Assembly (NCBI GenBank): GCA_029262415.1
Contig: JAJCZL010000058.1
Coordinates: forward strand, 62,001-126,000
DNA: 64,000 nucleotides
Reading direction: 5' to 3'
Origin: Deltaproteobacteria bacterium
GTDB lineage: Bacteria > Desulfobacterota > Binatia > UBA1149 > JAJCZL01
The position numbers and the translations under genes were made by a program. The notes beneath the pieces are model-generated. The model was not told the origin of the DNA and ran no database searches. It saw only the letters and a list, made by a program, of their open reading frames with translations. Below are positions 9,667 through 18,728 of this stretch, piece by piece (the stretch's first letter is position 1; every line of letters begins with the position of its first letter).

Positions 9667-10934
9667 CCGATGTACTTCGCGAGGGCTGCGGCGGTGATCG
9701 TGCCTTCGCGCACACCCTTGCCGATCTCGCGCATGTCGTCCAGAAACATATCGACCGGAAGATCGCCGACCGGCTCGCCCGAGGGATGACAAAACATCGG
9801 ATCGAACGTCCCCCACGGAAAGTAGCCACGCTCGACCAGGCCGCCGAATACATTGAGCATGTCGAGGGTTTCAGATCGGAACGGGATCAGCAGCGATTCG
9901 TTCTTCAAACACCAGAAGTCTTCGATCGACTCGAGGCCCGCGACCAAACGATTCTTGACGTCGAATGCGCGCCGCGTGATATCGACGTAACCGTCCTCAC
10001 CGAGGTAGTTCATCACAGCCCAGGCCGCGGCAACGGCTGCGCCGGGGCGACTCCCGACCAGGCCGTGGGTTTTGTACATGCCCGACTGCCAGTTATCGAT
10101 CGCGACGCCGGTGAAGTGGTATTGCTGAAGTTCTTCGTCACGGAACGAAACCGTCGAGCACGGCTTGGCGCCGTATCCGTGCTTGTGAATATCGGCCGAG
10201 ACCGAACAAACGCCCTCTACGCGAAAATCGTAAGGCGCGATCTTCACGCCGAGCCGCTCCATAAAAGGAAGCAAGAACCCACCGACACAACAGTCGGTGT
10301 GCATCCAAAGCCCGTGTTCGCGTGCAAGCGCGGCAATTTCTTGAATCGGGTCGAGGAGTCCGAGCCCCCAACTCGGCGCCGAACCGACAACAATCGCGGT
10401 ATTCGGCCTGATCGCGTCGCGCATCGCCGCGACATCGGCGCGGTAGTCTGCGCCGGTGGGGACCCGCGTCATCTCCATGCCGAGATAGTGCGCAGCTTTG
10501 TCGAAGGCCGCGTGTGCGGTGCGCGGCATGACGATGCCGTAAGGCTCGCCCAGCTGCGGCTTGGTTGCGCGCGCCCACTCACGCGCGGCGTGCATCGCGC
10601 AAAAGATACTCTCGGAACCGCCCGAAGTTATGTTGGCGCACCCGGTGGTTCCGCCGCCGAGCAACGAGACGGTGAACGCCAGCACTTCCGCCTGCATCCG
10701 GCCGAGCCCCGGCTCCCAGTCGGCAGTGATACCGTTGGAATCGAAGTACATGTTGAAGGCCTGTTTGCGGACCTTCTCGACTTCTTCGTCACCTTTGTGA
10801 ATACCGGTCAGCAAGCGCATGTGCTGCGGATCGAGATCCATGGCCTGGAACTCGCACAGCCGCGCCTGGACCTGCTCCCACGACTGCCCAAACTTCGGCA
10901 GTTCGGTGTTCTCGGGCAGTGCGCTGCTATCCAT
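9663..10934 (-). CDS. PLP-dependent decarboxylase / sphingosine-1-phosphate lyase-like
   Basis: TTGCANITSGGSESIFCAMHAAREWA, MPRTAHAAFDKAAHYLGMEMTRVP, SADIHKHGYGAKPCSTVSFR (PLP lysine region). Confidence 0.8.
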   Translation of the reverse strand: MDSSALPENTELPKFGQSWEQVQARLCEFQAMDLDPQHMRLLTGIHKGDEEVEKVRKQAFNMYFDSNGITADWEPGLGRMQAEVLAFTVSLLGGGTTGCANITSGGSESIFCAMHAAREWARATKPQLGEPYGIVMPRTAHAAFDKAAHYLGMEMTRVPTGADYRADVAAMRDAIRPNTAIVVGSAPSWGLGLLDPIQEIAALAREHGLWMHTDCCVGGFLLPFMERLGVKIAPYDFRVEGVCSVSADIHKHGYGAKPCSTVSFRDEELQQYHFTGVAIDNWQSGMYKTHGLVGSRPGAAVAAAWAVMNYLGEDGYVDITRRAFDVKNRLVAGLESIEDFWCLKNESLLIPFRSETLDMLNVFGGLVERGYFPWGTFDPMFCHPSGEPVGDLPVDMFLDDMREIGKGVREGTITAAALAKYIG

Positions 10935-10982
10935 CGCGATATCTCCGGTTGTGCATGGAGCGGAGACTAGCGGCGGTCATCG

Positions 10983-11022
10983 GGCATGGGAAGCGGTCGC
11001 CGCCGCCGGCGCTTCCCATGCC
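10983..11022. repeat. 13-bp perfect inverted repeat (GGCATGGGAAGCG ... CGCTTCCCATGCC)
   Basis: Read directly; lies between divergent genes, so it is not an obvious terminator for either. Confidence 0.7.
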
Positions 11023-11099
11023 GCGAGTTCGCTACCCTATCGTACAGTCCGGTAACGGCCTCCTTTTCATCTCGTCGAGTCCTGTCACAATGTCTCGGC

Positions 11100-11435
11100 A
11101 TGAGAACCTTTAAGAGTTTGACGGTCTCTTTCTCTTTCTTTCTCACCATCGGCGTCGCCGCTAGCGCATACGCCGAGTCTAACAACAGTTACAGGCCCGA
11201 GCCTCCCAACCGCAGCACCGGGCACGCGGCCGATCGCGGTGCCGGACGCAATGTCGAAGGTGCATCGCCGCAGGGCCCAAGTAGCCGCGCCGAGGTTTTC
11301 ACAGAGCCGGAGTATCGCAGCACAATCGATCGTCTCGAGGATGAGCCCAGTCAACCAGTACCCGACAGTCACCACCCCGCCTCACCCATCGCCCCGCAAC
11401 CACCGCCTGGGGTAAAGCGCCGCGACCCTATCTGA
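11100..11435 (+). CDS. Small exported hypothetical protein
   Basis: MRTFKSLTVSFSFFLTIGVAASAYAESNN signal peptide, then low-complexity Pro/Arg-rich sequence. Confidence 0.5.
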   Translation: MRTFKSLTVSFSFFLTIGVAASAYAESNNSYRPEPPNRSTGHAADRGAGRNVEGASPQGPSSRAEVFTEPEYRSTIDRLEDEPSQPVPDSHHPASPIAPQPPPGVKRRDPI

Positions 11436-11450
11436 GTCCGGCGATATATC

Positions 11451-12230
11451 TCATGGGATACTCGCCAGAAAATCTTCGATGACCGCGTTGACGCGGTCGG
11501 GCTGGTCGAGATTAACGGCGTGGCCGGCACCTTCGATGACTTCGTAGCACGCACCGGGGATCTTTCCGGCCATGTACGCCATGCCGTCGAGAAACGGCTT
11601 GTCGTCTGCGCCCACCATCAAAAGCGTCGGCACGCTGATCGACGCCAGACCCTCGATGACGCGTGCGTCTTTTTGGGTGAGCATTCCGCGCGCGACGTGC
11701 GCGAGGCCCGCCAAAGTCTTGTGGTTCCCGGCGACGATCTCGTTGCTTTGGATCAATCCACCCCCGCCTTGGTCTTCGAGTGCACGCGCATTGTTCTCGG
11801 CGTAGACGTTCCATGCGGCGCGCGCGGCGTCGTTCTTGTAACCGGGCCCGGTGTCGAAAAGCATCAACGCACGCACGCGCTCCGGGTAAGTGAAGTAAAA
11901 CAACAGTGACATGAAGCCACCTAACGAAAGGCCGCCGATGACGGCGCGCTCGACCCCGCAGGCATCGAGCACCGCCGCCATGTCGGTGACCGTTTGCTGG
12001 TGGGAATACAAAGCGGGATCTTCCGGTGCGTCGCTTTGACCGTGGCCGCGCATATCCCAACGGATCAAGCGATGACGGTCTGCAAGCGCACTGACCTGCG
12101 GATCCCACATCCGCTCAGTTGCGGTAAAGCCGTGGGTCAGCAAGACCGGCTGACCGTGCCCTTGGTCTCTGTAATGCAGGCGCACACCGTCACGAGCCAC
12201 GACGTTTGCGGGTGGATACGTACTTGACAC
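11451..12230 (-). CDS. Alpha/beta hydrolase
   Basis: VLLTHGFTATERMWDPQVSALADRHRLIRWDMRGHGQSD, VIGGLSLGGFMSLLF nucleophile elbow. Confidence 0.9.
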   Translation of the reverse strand: MSSTYPPANVVARDGVRLHYRDQGHGQPVLLTHGFTATERMWDPQVSALADRHRLIRWDMRGHGQSDAPEDPALYSHQQTVTDMAAVLDACGVERAVIGGLSLGGFMSLLFYFTYPERVRALMLFDTGPGYKNDAARAAWNVYAENNARALEDQGGGGLIQSNEIVAGNHKTLAGLAHVARGMLTQKDARVIEGLASISVPTLLMVGADDKPFLDGMAYMAGKIPGACYEVIEGAGHAVNLDQPDRVNAVIEDFLASIP

Positions 12231-12534
12231 CCGTGCAGCTTGGACGTCGAGTACCGATATCGCAAGATCGAAGGATCCATCTTGGCACGAGAACCCGCAC
12301 TCATAACCGGAGCGCCGCTCGGCCTCGCGCTCAGAATCTCGCGACAGACGATGGAGAAGTAACCCCCCGTTTGGGCTTCGAGGGCGCGGCCGGAGTGCAC
12401 GCGTCGCGCGCGCGCACTATCGAGGCCGACGCGTCTACGTGAACAATCAGCTTGCCGTCCACTCTTTGGTTTGAGAGCATCAGCGTTCCCTGGTGCACCC
12501 CGACTGACGCGCACGTGTTCTTGTACAGCTGCGC

Positions 12535-14856
12535 ATGTATGCACCTCGACTGACAATAAAGCCCCGCTTACCGCGGGATAGAGGGCGACCAATGACCGCG
12601 ATCTCGACAACCTGCGCAAACGATAGAGAGCGCTTTTCCAAGCTGTTGATGAAGCGGTTACCCAGCGCCGCAGCCGTCGTTATCGCTTTTTCGGTCGCTT
12701 CGGCCGCCCAGGCCGTGCAGGCCCAAAGCGGCGGCCCGTTCATCTCAACCGACCCCAATGTGGTCTGCACAACCTTGAAAGTTGACGGTGACATCGCGCT
12801 GATCGAGGGCGACGTTGCGGTTGGATACTGCCGACAAAGCGGTGGACAGTGGACGTTCGAACCGAAGGGCTTCCTCGGCAATTCAGTATCGGGCAGCCAC
12901 CCGCGGGCTGGACTGCAAGACCCGACTTGGTTCGGCGCGATCATCCCATACGCGATCAGTTCGGGTTTGAGTGAGGCCAATGCTCCCGAAACCTACGCCG
13001 ACATCCAGCGGGCGATCCAGCACTGGAAGGACGTTGCCGGGATTCGCCTGGTACCCCGGACCACCGAGTCAGATTACGCCGAGTTCGTCCCGGGATCGGG
13101 CTGCTCGTCATTCATCGGCCGCATCGGTGGCCCGCAACCGATCACGCTAACGTCGAGCGGCACCTGCGGGTTCGGGGCCGCCGTGCATGAGATCGGTCAC
13201 GCACTCGGCTTCTACCACGAACAGTCGCGTCTGGACCGCGATACCTACGTCACTATCAACTTCGCGAACATCGAAGCGGGTAATGAGTTCAACTTCGATC
13301 AGTATTCCGCCGGGCAGGCGACCGACATCGGGCCCTATGACTACGGTTCGATAATGCACTACAGCCGCAGCGCGTTCAGCAACGGAGGCGGCGATACCAT
13401 CGATACCGTCGAGCCGCAGTTCGGCAACTGGCAAGCAATCTACGGAAACCTCGATATCGGCAACCGTGAGGGCCTCAGCGTGCTCGACGAAGCATCGACA
13501 AGCTTTTACCGTGACGTTTGCTACGACACGACCGCACCGGGAACTCCAACCTGGAAAACCGGTGAATGGACCCGATGTGTGTCCTCGTGTGCGACTCCCG
13601 GGCGAACCCGACTCGCCTACTGTGTCGATACCGGCGGCACCTGTACGGTCGATGGTGACTGCGTTGCAGGCAGCCGTCCGGCAGAGACCGATAGCTGCGC
13701 TGATCAGCTCGGCTGCGACTTCGAGGCCGATACCTGCGGTTGGGACCACCGCGACGTTGACGGCGACTTCGCCTGGGTGGTCGGCAAAGGCGCGACGCCC
13801 TCGTTTACTACCGGCCCGAGCTCGGACCATACACTTGGGACCGCCGCGGGCGGGTATTATTTCATGGAAGCCTCCGTACCACGCACGGCCGGCGAGCTCG
13901 CTCACCTTACCTCGATGCCGTTCGACGTGACCACCACCACCTCACTGACGTTCTGGTACCACAGCTTCGGTGCTTCGGTGCAGCCGATCGAATTACAGGC
14001 AATCGATTGCGCAACCTCAACACCGACGACGCTTTGGACCTCCGACGGTAGCAGCCAAGACCTGTGGCGGCACGCCTCGATCGTCTTACCGATCGCAATC
14101 GGTATCCGTCTGCGCTTCGTTGCGACAGTCGGGGCAGATTTCAGCAGCGACGTCGCAATCGACGACATCGGGTTCAATGAAGGAATCTGCGGGAACAATT
14201 TCCTCGAAGGTAGTGAGGAGTGCGACGGCACCGACGATACAGCGTGCCCCGGCGAGTGCATCGCGGCGGCAACGGCCAACGAATGCACGTGTCCGATCCC
14301 CCCGCCCAGCTGCGGCGCTGCGCCGACGCCGGGCTGTCTGCAGGCCGGCCAAGCCAAGCTCCAGTACATCGAGAAGGCGCCGGGCAAAGAGAAGATGAAG
14401 CTTCAATGGAAGCGCGTATCTTCGGCGACCACACTGAGTGGATTCGGAAACCCGGTCACCGGCTCGGCCATCGCGTTGATGTGCATCTACGATGATGCCG
14501 ACACCTTGGTGCAGCAGCTGAGCGTCGATCGCGCCGGCGACACCTGCGCAGGTAAGCCGTGCTGGAAGGTACGCGGGACGAAAGGCTACAAATACGCCGA
14601 CAAGGACAACACCTCCGACGGCATCTCCAAGCTCGGTTACTCCAGCGGCGATGTCGGCAAGGGTAAGGCCGATGGCAAAGGCAAGAATAACCTCGCCAAA
14701 GGCCAGACCACGCTGCCGACAGGCGTCGCGGCCGCACTGACCGGCAACTCTGCACCGACGATTGAGTTCCTGACCAGCAACGGCTTGTGCATCGGCGCGA
14801 CAATGACCGAGGTCGTCAAAGACACCGGCGATCAGTACAAGGCGCAAAAGAAGTAG
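12535..14856 (+). CDS. Secreted astacin (M12A) metalloprotease with TSP1-like, MAM-like and Cys-rich modules
   Basis: HEIGHALGFYHEQSRLDRDTYV zinc motif, YDYGSIMHYS Met-turn; CDFEADTCGWDHRDVDGDFAWVVGKG MAM start; CGNNFLEGSEECDG. Confidence 0.9.
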   Translation: MYAPRLTIKPRLPRDRGRPMTAISTTCANDRERFSKLLMKRLPSAAAVVIAFSVASAAQAVQAQSGGPFISTDPNVVCTTLKVDGDIALIEGDVAVGYCRQSGGQWTFEPKGFLGNSVSGSHPRAGLQDPTWFGAIIPYAISSGLSEANAPETYADIQRAIQHWKDVAGIRLVPRTTESDYAEFVPGSGCSSFIGRIGGPQPITLTSSGTCGFGAAVHEIGHALGFYHEQSRLDRDTYVTINFANIEAGNEFNFDQYSAGQATDIGPYDYGSIMHYSRSAFSNGGGDTIDTVEPQFGNWQAIYGNLDIGNREGLSVLDEASTSFYRDVCYDTTAPGTPTWKTGEWTRCVSSCATPGRTRLAYCVDTGGTCTVDGDCVAGSRPAETDSCADQLGCDFEADTCGWDHRDVDGDFAWVVGKGATPSFTTGPSSDHTLGTAAGGYYFMEASVPRTAGELAHLTSMPFDVTTTTSLTFWYHSFGASVQPIELQAIDCATSTPTTLWTSDGSSQDLWRHASIVLPIAIGIRLRFVATVGADFSSDVAIDDIGFNEGICGNNFLEGSEECDGTDDTACPGECIAAATANECTCPIPPPSCGAAPTPGCLQAGQAKLQYIEKAPGKEKMKLQWKRVSSATTLSGFGNPVTGSAIALMCIYDDADTLVQQLSVDRAGDTCAGKPCWKVRGTKGYKYADKDNTSDGISKLGYSSGDVGKGKADGKGKNNLAKGQTTLPTGVAAALTGNSAPTIEFLTSNGLCIGATMTEVVKDTGDQYKAQKK

Positions 14857-14858
14857 CC

Positions 14859-14895
14859 GTCGACATCGCAGCCAAGGCGTGGCCGCGATGTCGAC
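14859..14895. terminator. Hairpin downstream of astacin gene (no clear U-tract)
   Basis: GTCGACATCGC ... GCGATGTCGAC, 11-bp perfect arms with inner GCCA/TGGC. Confidence 0.55.
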
Positions 14896-14938
14896 AAGCG
14901 GCCTTGCGCCTGTCGTTTCCCGGGTTAAATATGCGCCT

Positions 14939-15991
14939 ATGTTCCCGACGCCGACCAGCGGCTCTCGCCGCCGCAGACCACCCAGCCCCAGCGTTACAAT
15001 CGTCGGGCTAGTCTCCCGTTTCGCTATAGCCATCGCGGTTGTGACCGCAGTGGTCGGCATTGTCACAACGCCTGTCGCGGCGAGCCACGGCCCCGGCACC
15101 TCCGGAGGAGGGGCAGAGACCGTATCGGGACAGACTCTCGGAGAGGGAAAGTACTCGCTTACGCTGCAAAGCTCGTTCACCGACTTTGAGCACGTTCCAC
15201 GCGCAGACGCTGAGGCGCAAGCCGCGATCAGCGGCGGCTTTGATGCTTTGGGCGAGGCGCTGGTGACGACCGCTTCATACGGTTTCGGCGTCACCGACAA
15301 CCTGCAGATCGGAGCCGACTTAGGCTACTACCGCGGCAACGACTTCGTAGAGGCTGCAATCGAAGAAGGGGGAACCGAGCCCGAGTCGCACATCGGCGAC
15401 CCCAAGGGCTTCACCGATCTTTCGCTGACCGCGAAATTACGCGTGATCCAAGGAAACCCCGCCCACGTCTCGCTGTTCGGCAGCGTCATAGTTCCAGTTG
15501 GCAAGGACAACGCCAGGCTCGACAACGGCGAATTGCTCGAAGCCTCGAGCCAGCCGGGCACCGGGGCATGGGGATACACAGCCGGGGTTGCCGCATCGTG
15601 GTTCCTCAGCGCAGCTACTACGGTCAACGCCAGTGCGGCCTACACCTATCGCGACGCGCACCGAGGTTTCCAGGTCGGCGACCGGGTGCAGGCGGGCACG
15701 GCGATCGCACACAGGTTCAGGCGGCTGCAACCAGGAGGACACAAGTTGCCGCGTATCGAGGCCTTCATCGAAGCTCTCGCCGTGTCGCTCGGGCGAGACA
15801 AGGAAGAAACCGCAAAGAATCCGAATAGCGGCGGGACAACCTTGTACGTAGGACCTGGTATCCGCGCCCGTTTGAGCGAGGCTTTTGAGGTCGTGGTTTC
15901 CCCTGCGTGGCCGGTCATGCAAAACTTGTCGGGTGCGCAGGTCGAGGCCGACTTTAAGGCCCGGGCTGCGCTGACTTGGTACTTCCAATGA
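14939..15991 (+). CDS. Outer-membrane/transporter-like beta-barrel protein
   Basis: Signal-like N-terminus; GKYSLTLQSSFTDF..., alternating hydrophobic strands, C-terminal aromatic ...ALTWYFQ; exact start uncertain (ORF from 14879). Confidence 0.55.
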   Translation: MFPTPTSGSRRRRPPSPSVTIVGLVSRFAIAIAVVTAVVGIVTTPVAASHGPGTSGGGAETVSGQTLGEGKYSLTLQSSFTDFEHVPRADAEAQAAISGGFDALGEALVTTASYGFGVTDNLQIGADLGYYRGNDFVEAAIEEGGTEPESHIGDPKGFTDLSLTAKLRVIQGNPAHVSLFGSVIVPVGKDNARLDNGELLEASSQPGTGAWGYTAGVAASWFLSAATTVNASAAYTYRDAHRGFQVGDRVQAGTAIAHRFRRLQPGGHKLPRIEAFIEALAVSLGRDKEETAKNPNSGGTTLYVGPGIRARLSEAFEVVVSPAWPVMQNLSGAQVEADFKARAALTWYFQ

Positions 15992-16332
15992 TCGTCTGCT
16001 GCCGAACAAGAAGACGACAGACGCCCGCCGCCCAAGTAACCGGCACGGCCGCGCTCCTTCTCGCGTGTGCGATACCGTGCGCTGCAACCGACACGAGCAC
16101 GAAAGCGGTTGTGACTGCTGAGACCCAGACCAGCACCGTCGAGGTCACATCCGCGCACGCCCGGTGCCCGGTTTGCCTGCACAATCGTGATCTCGGCTGC
16201 GTTGATGTCGACGTGACCAGTGAGACGCCGCGTGCCGAGTACGGCGATCGCACGTTCCATTTCTGCAGCGACGAATGTCGGCGCGAGTTCGAGCGCGCGC
16301 CCGAAAAGTACCGCCACGCCATAGCCGAATAG
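15976..16332 (+). CDS. Exported YHS/TRASH-like metal-binding domain protein
   Basis: ARCPVCLHNRDLGCVDV...AEYGDRTFHFCSDECRREFERAPEKYRHA. Confidence 0.75.
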   Translation: MVLPMIVCCRTRRRQTPAAQVTGTAALLLACAIPCAATDTSTKAVVTAETQTSTVEVTSAHARCPVCLHNRDLGCVDVDVTSETPRAEYGDRTFHFCSDECRREFERAPEKYRHAIAE

Positions 16333-16370
16333 TCCGACTACAGGCCCTCCGACCGGACAGAAGCAGCTAA

Positions 16371-16714
16371 GGAAGCTCTGCGCAAGTCTTTCAAAATGAG
16401 ATAAGTACGTAAGTCGAGCGACTCGTGATGAGGTCGGGCGATGGGTGAGCAGCCTAGGTTCGCGTCGGCGGCGTGGAGTCAGAAAGGAAAGGTAACGCGC
16501 CGGGAGCGGTTTCTCGCCGAGATGGACGCGGTGATACCACGGAAGGCGTTGCTCGAGTTGATTGAGCCGTAATAGCCGCAGGCCGGGTAGCGCCGGCCGA
16601 CTACCTTCCGCGAGTTGAAACCGCGCTACGTTCCGCACGGAATGTGCATAACTCGGCGCAAAGTACACCGGCGGCACGCTGATCGGTCCGCTCAATCACT
16701 TGTGCAGAACTTTC
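16371..16714 (+). mobile_element. MITE-like element copy 1 (344 bp), IS5-family derived
   Basis: TIRs GGAAGCTCTGCGCAAGT (16371-16387) and rc GAAAGTTCTGCACAAGT (16698-16714); flanks CTAA (16367-16370) and CTAG (16715-16718). Confidence 0.85.
16441..16572 (+). pseudogene. IS5-family transposase N-terminal remnant, 43 aa
   Basis: MGEQPRFASAAWSQKGKVTRRERFLAEMDAVIPRKALLELIEP* ; matches the IS5-family N-terminal pattern (K.TRRERFLAEMD.V.PW..L..LIEP.YP). Confidence 0.8.
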
Positions 16715-16759
16715 CTAGACACGTCCGCCCTTGGGATGAGAGGAGCGACAAGACCAAAG

Positions 16760-18145
16760 ATGGACACTACCCATGCCGAGGAGACCGTCTCCACAGAATT
16801 AACTCCCATCTGGGAAACGATTGAAACCCTCATGTCTCACGATGACCGCGAGGGACTCGCAAGCTTGCTATCCGCGGTTCCCGCATCCGACAGAGTTCAC
16901 GCGGTCTTCCACCTTAGCGAGGAAGATCAAGCGGCGCTGCTGCGCATGCTCCCCGCCGAACTCGCGGCAGATTTGATCGAGGACGTACCCGACTCGCACG
17001 CCGCCGAACTGATCGACGCACTACCGGTTCGGGAGGCCGCCGAGATCGTCAGCGAGCTTCCGAGTCATGAGCAGGCCGACCTGCTCTCTGAGCTCGACGA
17101 CGAAGACTGCGAGGCGATTCTCCAGTGCATGGACGCTGAGGATGCCGCCGATGCCCGCGACCTGATCGGCTACGACTCAGACGTCGCCGGCGGACTAATG
17201 ATGAAAGAGTTCGTCAGTTTCCCGGCGATAACACTGATATCGACGGTTTTGGCCGAACTGACCAGCCACGACGACGACTACGCACTTTACAACGCGCAAT
17301 ACACCTACGTCCTCTCCACCAAGACCAATCGCCTACTCGGAGTCGTTCGCTTGCGCGATCTCATCATGGCGGCCGACGGCGCGACCCTGCGCGACGTTGC
17401 GCGCAAAGCAGAGTGGGTGTCTGTAGATACCCCGGTGGAGGATCTAGCCGAACGGTTTCAGGCAACCGAAATGCGCACGCTGCCGGTGGTCAACAAGCGA
17501 CGCTTCCTGCTCGGAGTCGTCCGGCGAGACCAGGTTAACAACGCCCTGGCGGAGCGCGCCGAACAAGACCACTTAAAATCGCAAGGCATCATCAGCGGTG
17601 AAGAGCTGCGTTCGATGCCGGTCAGGATACGCGCCAAGCACCGACTCTCGTGGCTGACAGTGAACATCGGACTGAACATGCTCGCGGCGAGCGTAATTGC
17701 GGCCTTCGAAGGCACGCTTGAATCGGTGATCGCACTGGCGGTGTTCCTGCCAATCGTCTCTGACATGAGCGGCTGCTCTGGAAACCAGGCTGTCGCCGTG
17801 AGTATGCGCGAACTGACCTTGGGTATCGTAAAACCAGCGGATGCCTTGCGCGTCTGGGGCAAAGAGGCCGCCGTCGGGGCACTCAATGGTCTTGCGCTCG
17901 GCGTCCTGCTCGGCGCGGCTGCATGGGCCTGGAAGGGAAACCCATACCTCGGTCTGGTCGTAGGTGGAGCACTGACCCTCAACACCCTGATCGCGGTTTC
18001 GCTCGGCGGCACCATACCGTTGGCGCTCAAACGGTTCGGCGTCGACCCCGCAGTCGCCTCAGGCCCGGTCCTGACCACGGTAACCGACACGTGTGGATTC
18101 TTGCTGGTGCTGGGTTTCGCCACTCTCGCACTCCCGCTACTGTAG
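16760..18145 (+). CDS. mgtE: Magnesium transporter MgtE
   Basis: MgtE_N repeats (LLRMLPAELAADLIEDVPDSHAAELIDALP), CBS pair, TM domain PIVSDMSGCSGNQAVAVSMRELTLG; start at ATG 16760. Confidence 0.95.
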   Translation: MDTTHAEETVSTELTPIWETIETLMSHDDREGLASLLSAVPASDRVHAVFHLSEEDQAALLRMLPAELAADLIEDVPDSHAAELIDALPVREAAEIVSELPSHEQADLLSELDDEDCEAILQCMDAEDAADARDLIGYDSDVAGGLMMKEFVSFPAITLISTVLAELTSHDDDYALYNAQYTYVLSTKTNRLLGVVRLRDLIMAADGATLRDVARKAEWVSVDTPVEDLAERFQATEMRTLPVVNKRRFLLGVVRRDQVNNALAERAEQDHLKSQGIISGEELRSMPVRIRAKHRLSWLTVNIGLNMLAASVIAAFEGTLESVIALAVFLPIVSDMSGCSGNQAVAVSMRELTLGIVKPADALRVWGKEAAVGALNGLALGVLLGAAAWAWKGNPYLGLVVGGALTLNTLIAVSLGGTIPLALKRFGVDPAVASGPVLTTVTDTCGFLLVLGFATLALPLL

Positions 18146-18187
18146 GCGCAACGCTGATGACGCGGACCTTGGCGGAGGACAAAGAGA

Positions 18188-18718
18188 ATGGCCGAAAACA
18201 GCAGCGAGCATAAAATCTTCGAAATGATGCAGCAGGGCGGGATGGTTCCAACACACGGCAGGACCGCAGCGATGCACATCGGCGAGAACGACCTCCCCTT
18301 TGTCGACGCCGGCGACGGAACCCATTTACAAGTCTTGCAAATCGACCTTGCGCAGGGACTGTGGGTGGTGCGGACCAAGTTCGACCCCGGCCTCACGATC
18401 CCCAAGCACTTTCATACCGGGCCGGTGTTCGCCATCACCCTCGAGGGTAGTTGGTATTACCAAGAGTACCCCGAGGTCGTTAACACCAAGGGTTCTTACC
18501 TGTTCGAGCCCGCCGGCTCGGTTCATACATTGACGGTACCCGCCGACCAGGAAGGTCAAACCGACGTGTGGTTCGCAATCTACGGCGCGAACGTAAACAT
18601 AGATAAAGACGGCAATGTGATCTCCGTTATCGAAGCCGGCGGTGTTCTCGACGCCTACCGCTCGCTATGCGCGGCGTATGGACACCCGAAACCGAAAACC
18701 ATCGTGTTCGGCGAATAG
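18188..18718 (+). CDS. Cupin-domain protein (2,4'-dihydroxyacetophenone dioxygenase-like)
   Basis: PKHFHTGPVFAITLEGSWYYQEYPEVVNTKGSYLFEPAGSVHTL. Confidence 0.75.
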   Translation: MAENSSEHKIFEMMQQGGMVPTHGRTAAMHIGENDLPFVDAGDGTHLQVLQIDLAQGLWVVRTKFDPGLTIPKHFHTGPVFAITLEGSWYYQEYPEVVNTKGSYLFEPAGSVHTLTVPADQEGQTDVWFAIYGANVNIDKDGNVISVIEAGGVLDAYRSLCAAYGHPKPKTIVFGE

Positions 18719-18728
18719 GGCTTTTCAA

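Noticed and set aside
12240-12530. Possible short coding fragments in the hydrolase/astacin intergenic region
   Set aside because: Short, no convincing motif in either strand.
15646-16695. 349-aa minus-strand ORF spanning the YHS gene and MITE copy 1
   Set aside because: Antisense to clear genes; its apparent similarity to the 71-aa ORF at 54293-54508 is explained by both lying inside MITE copies.
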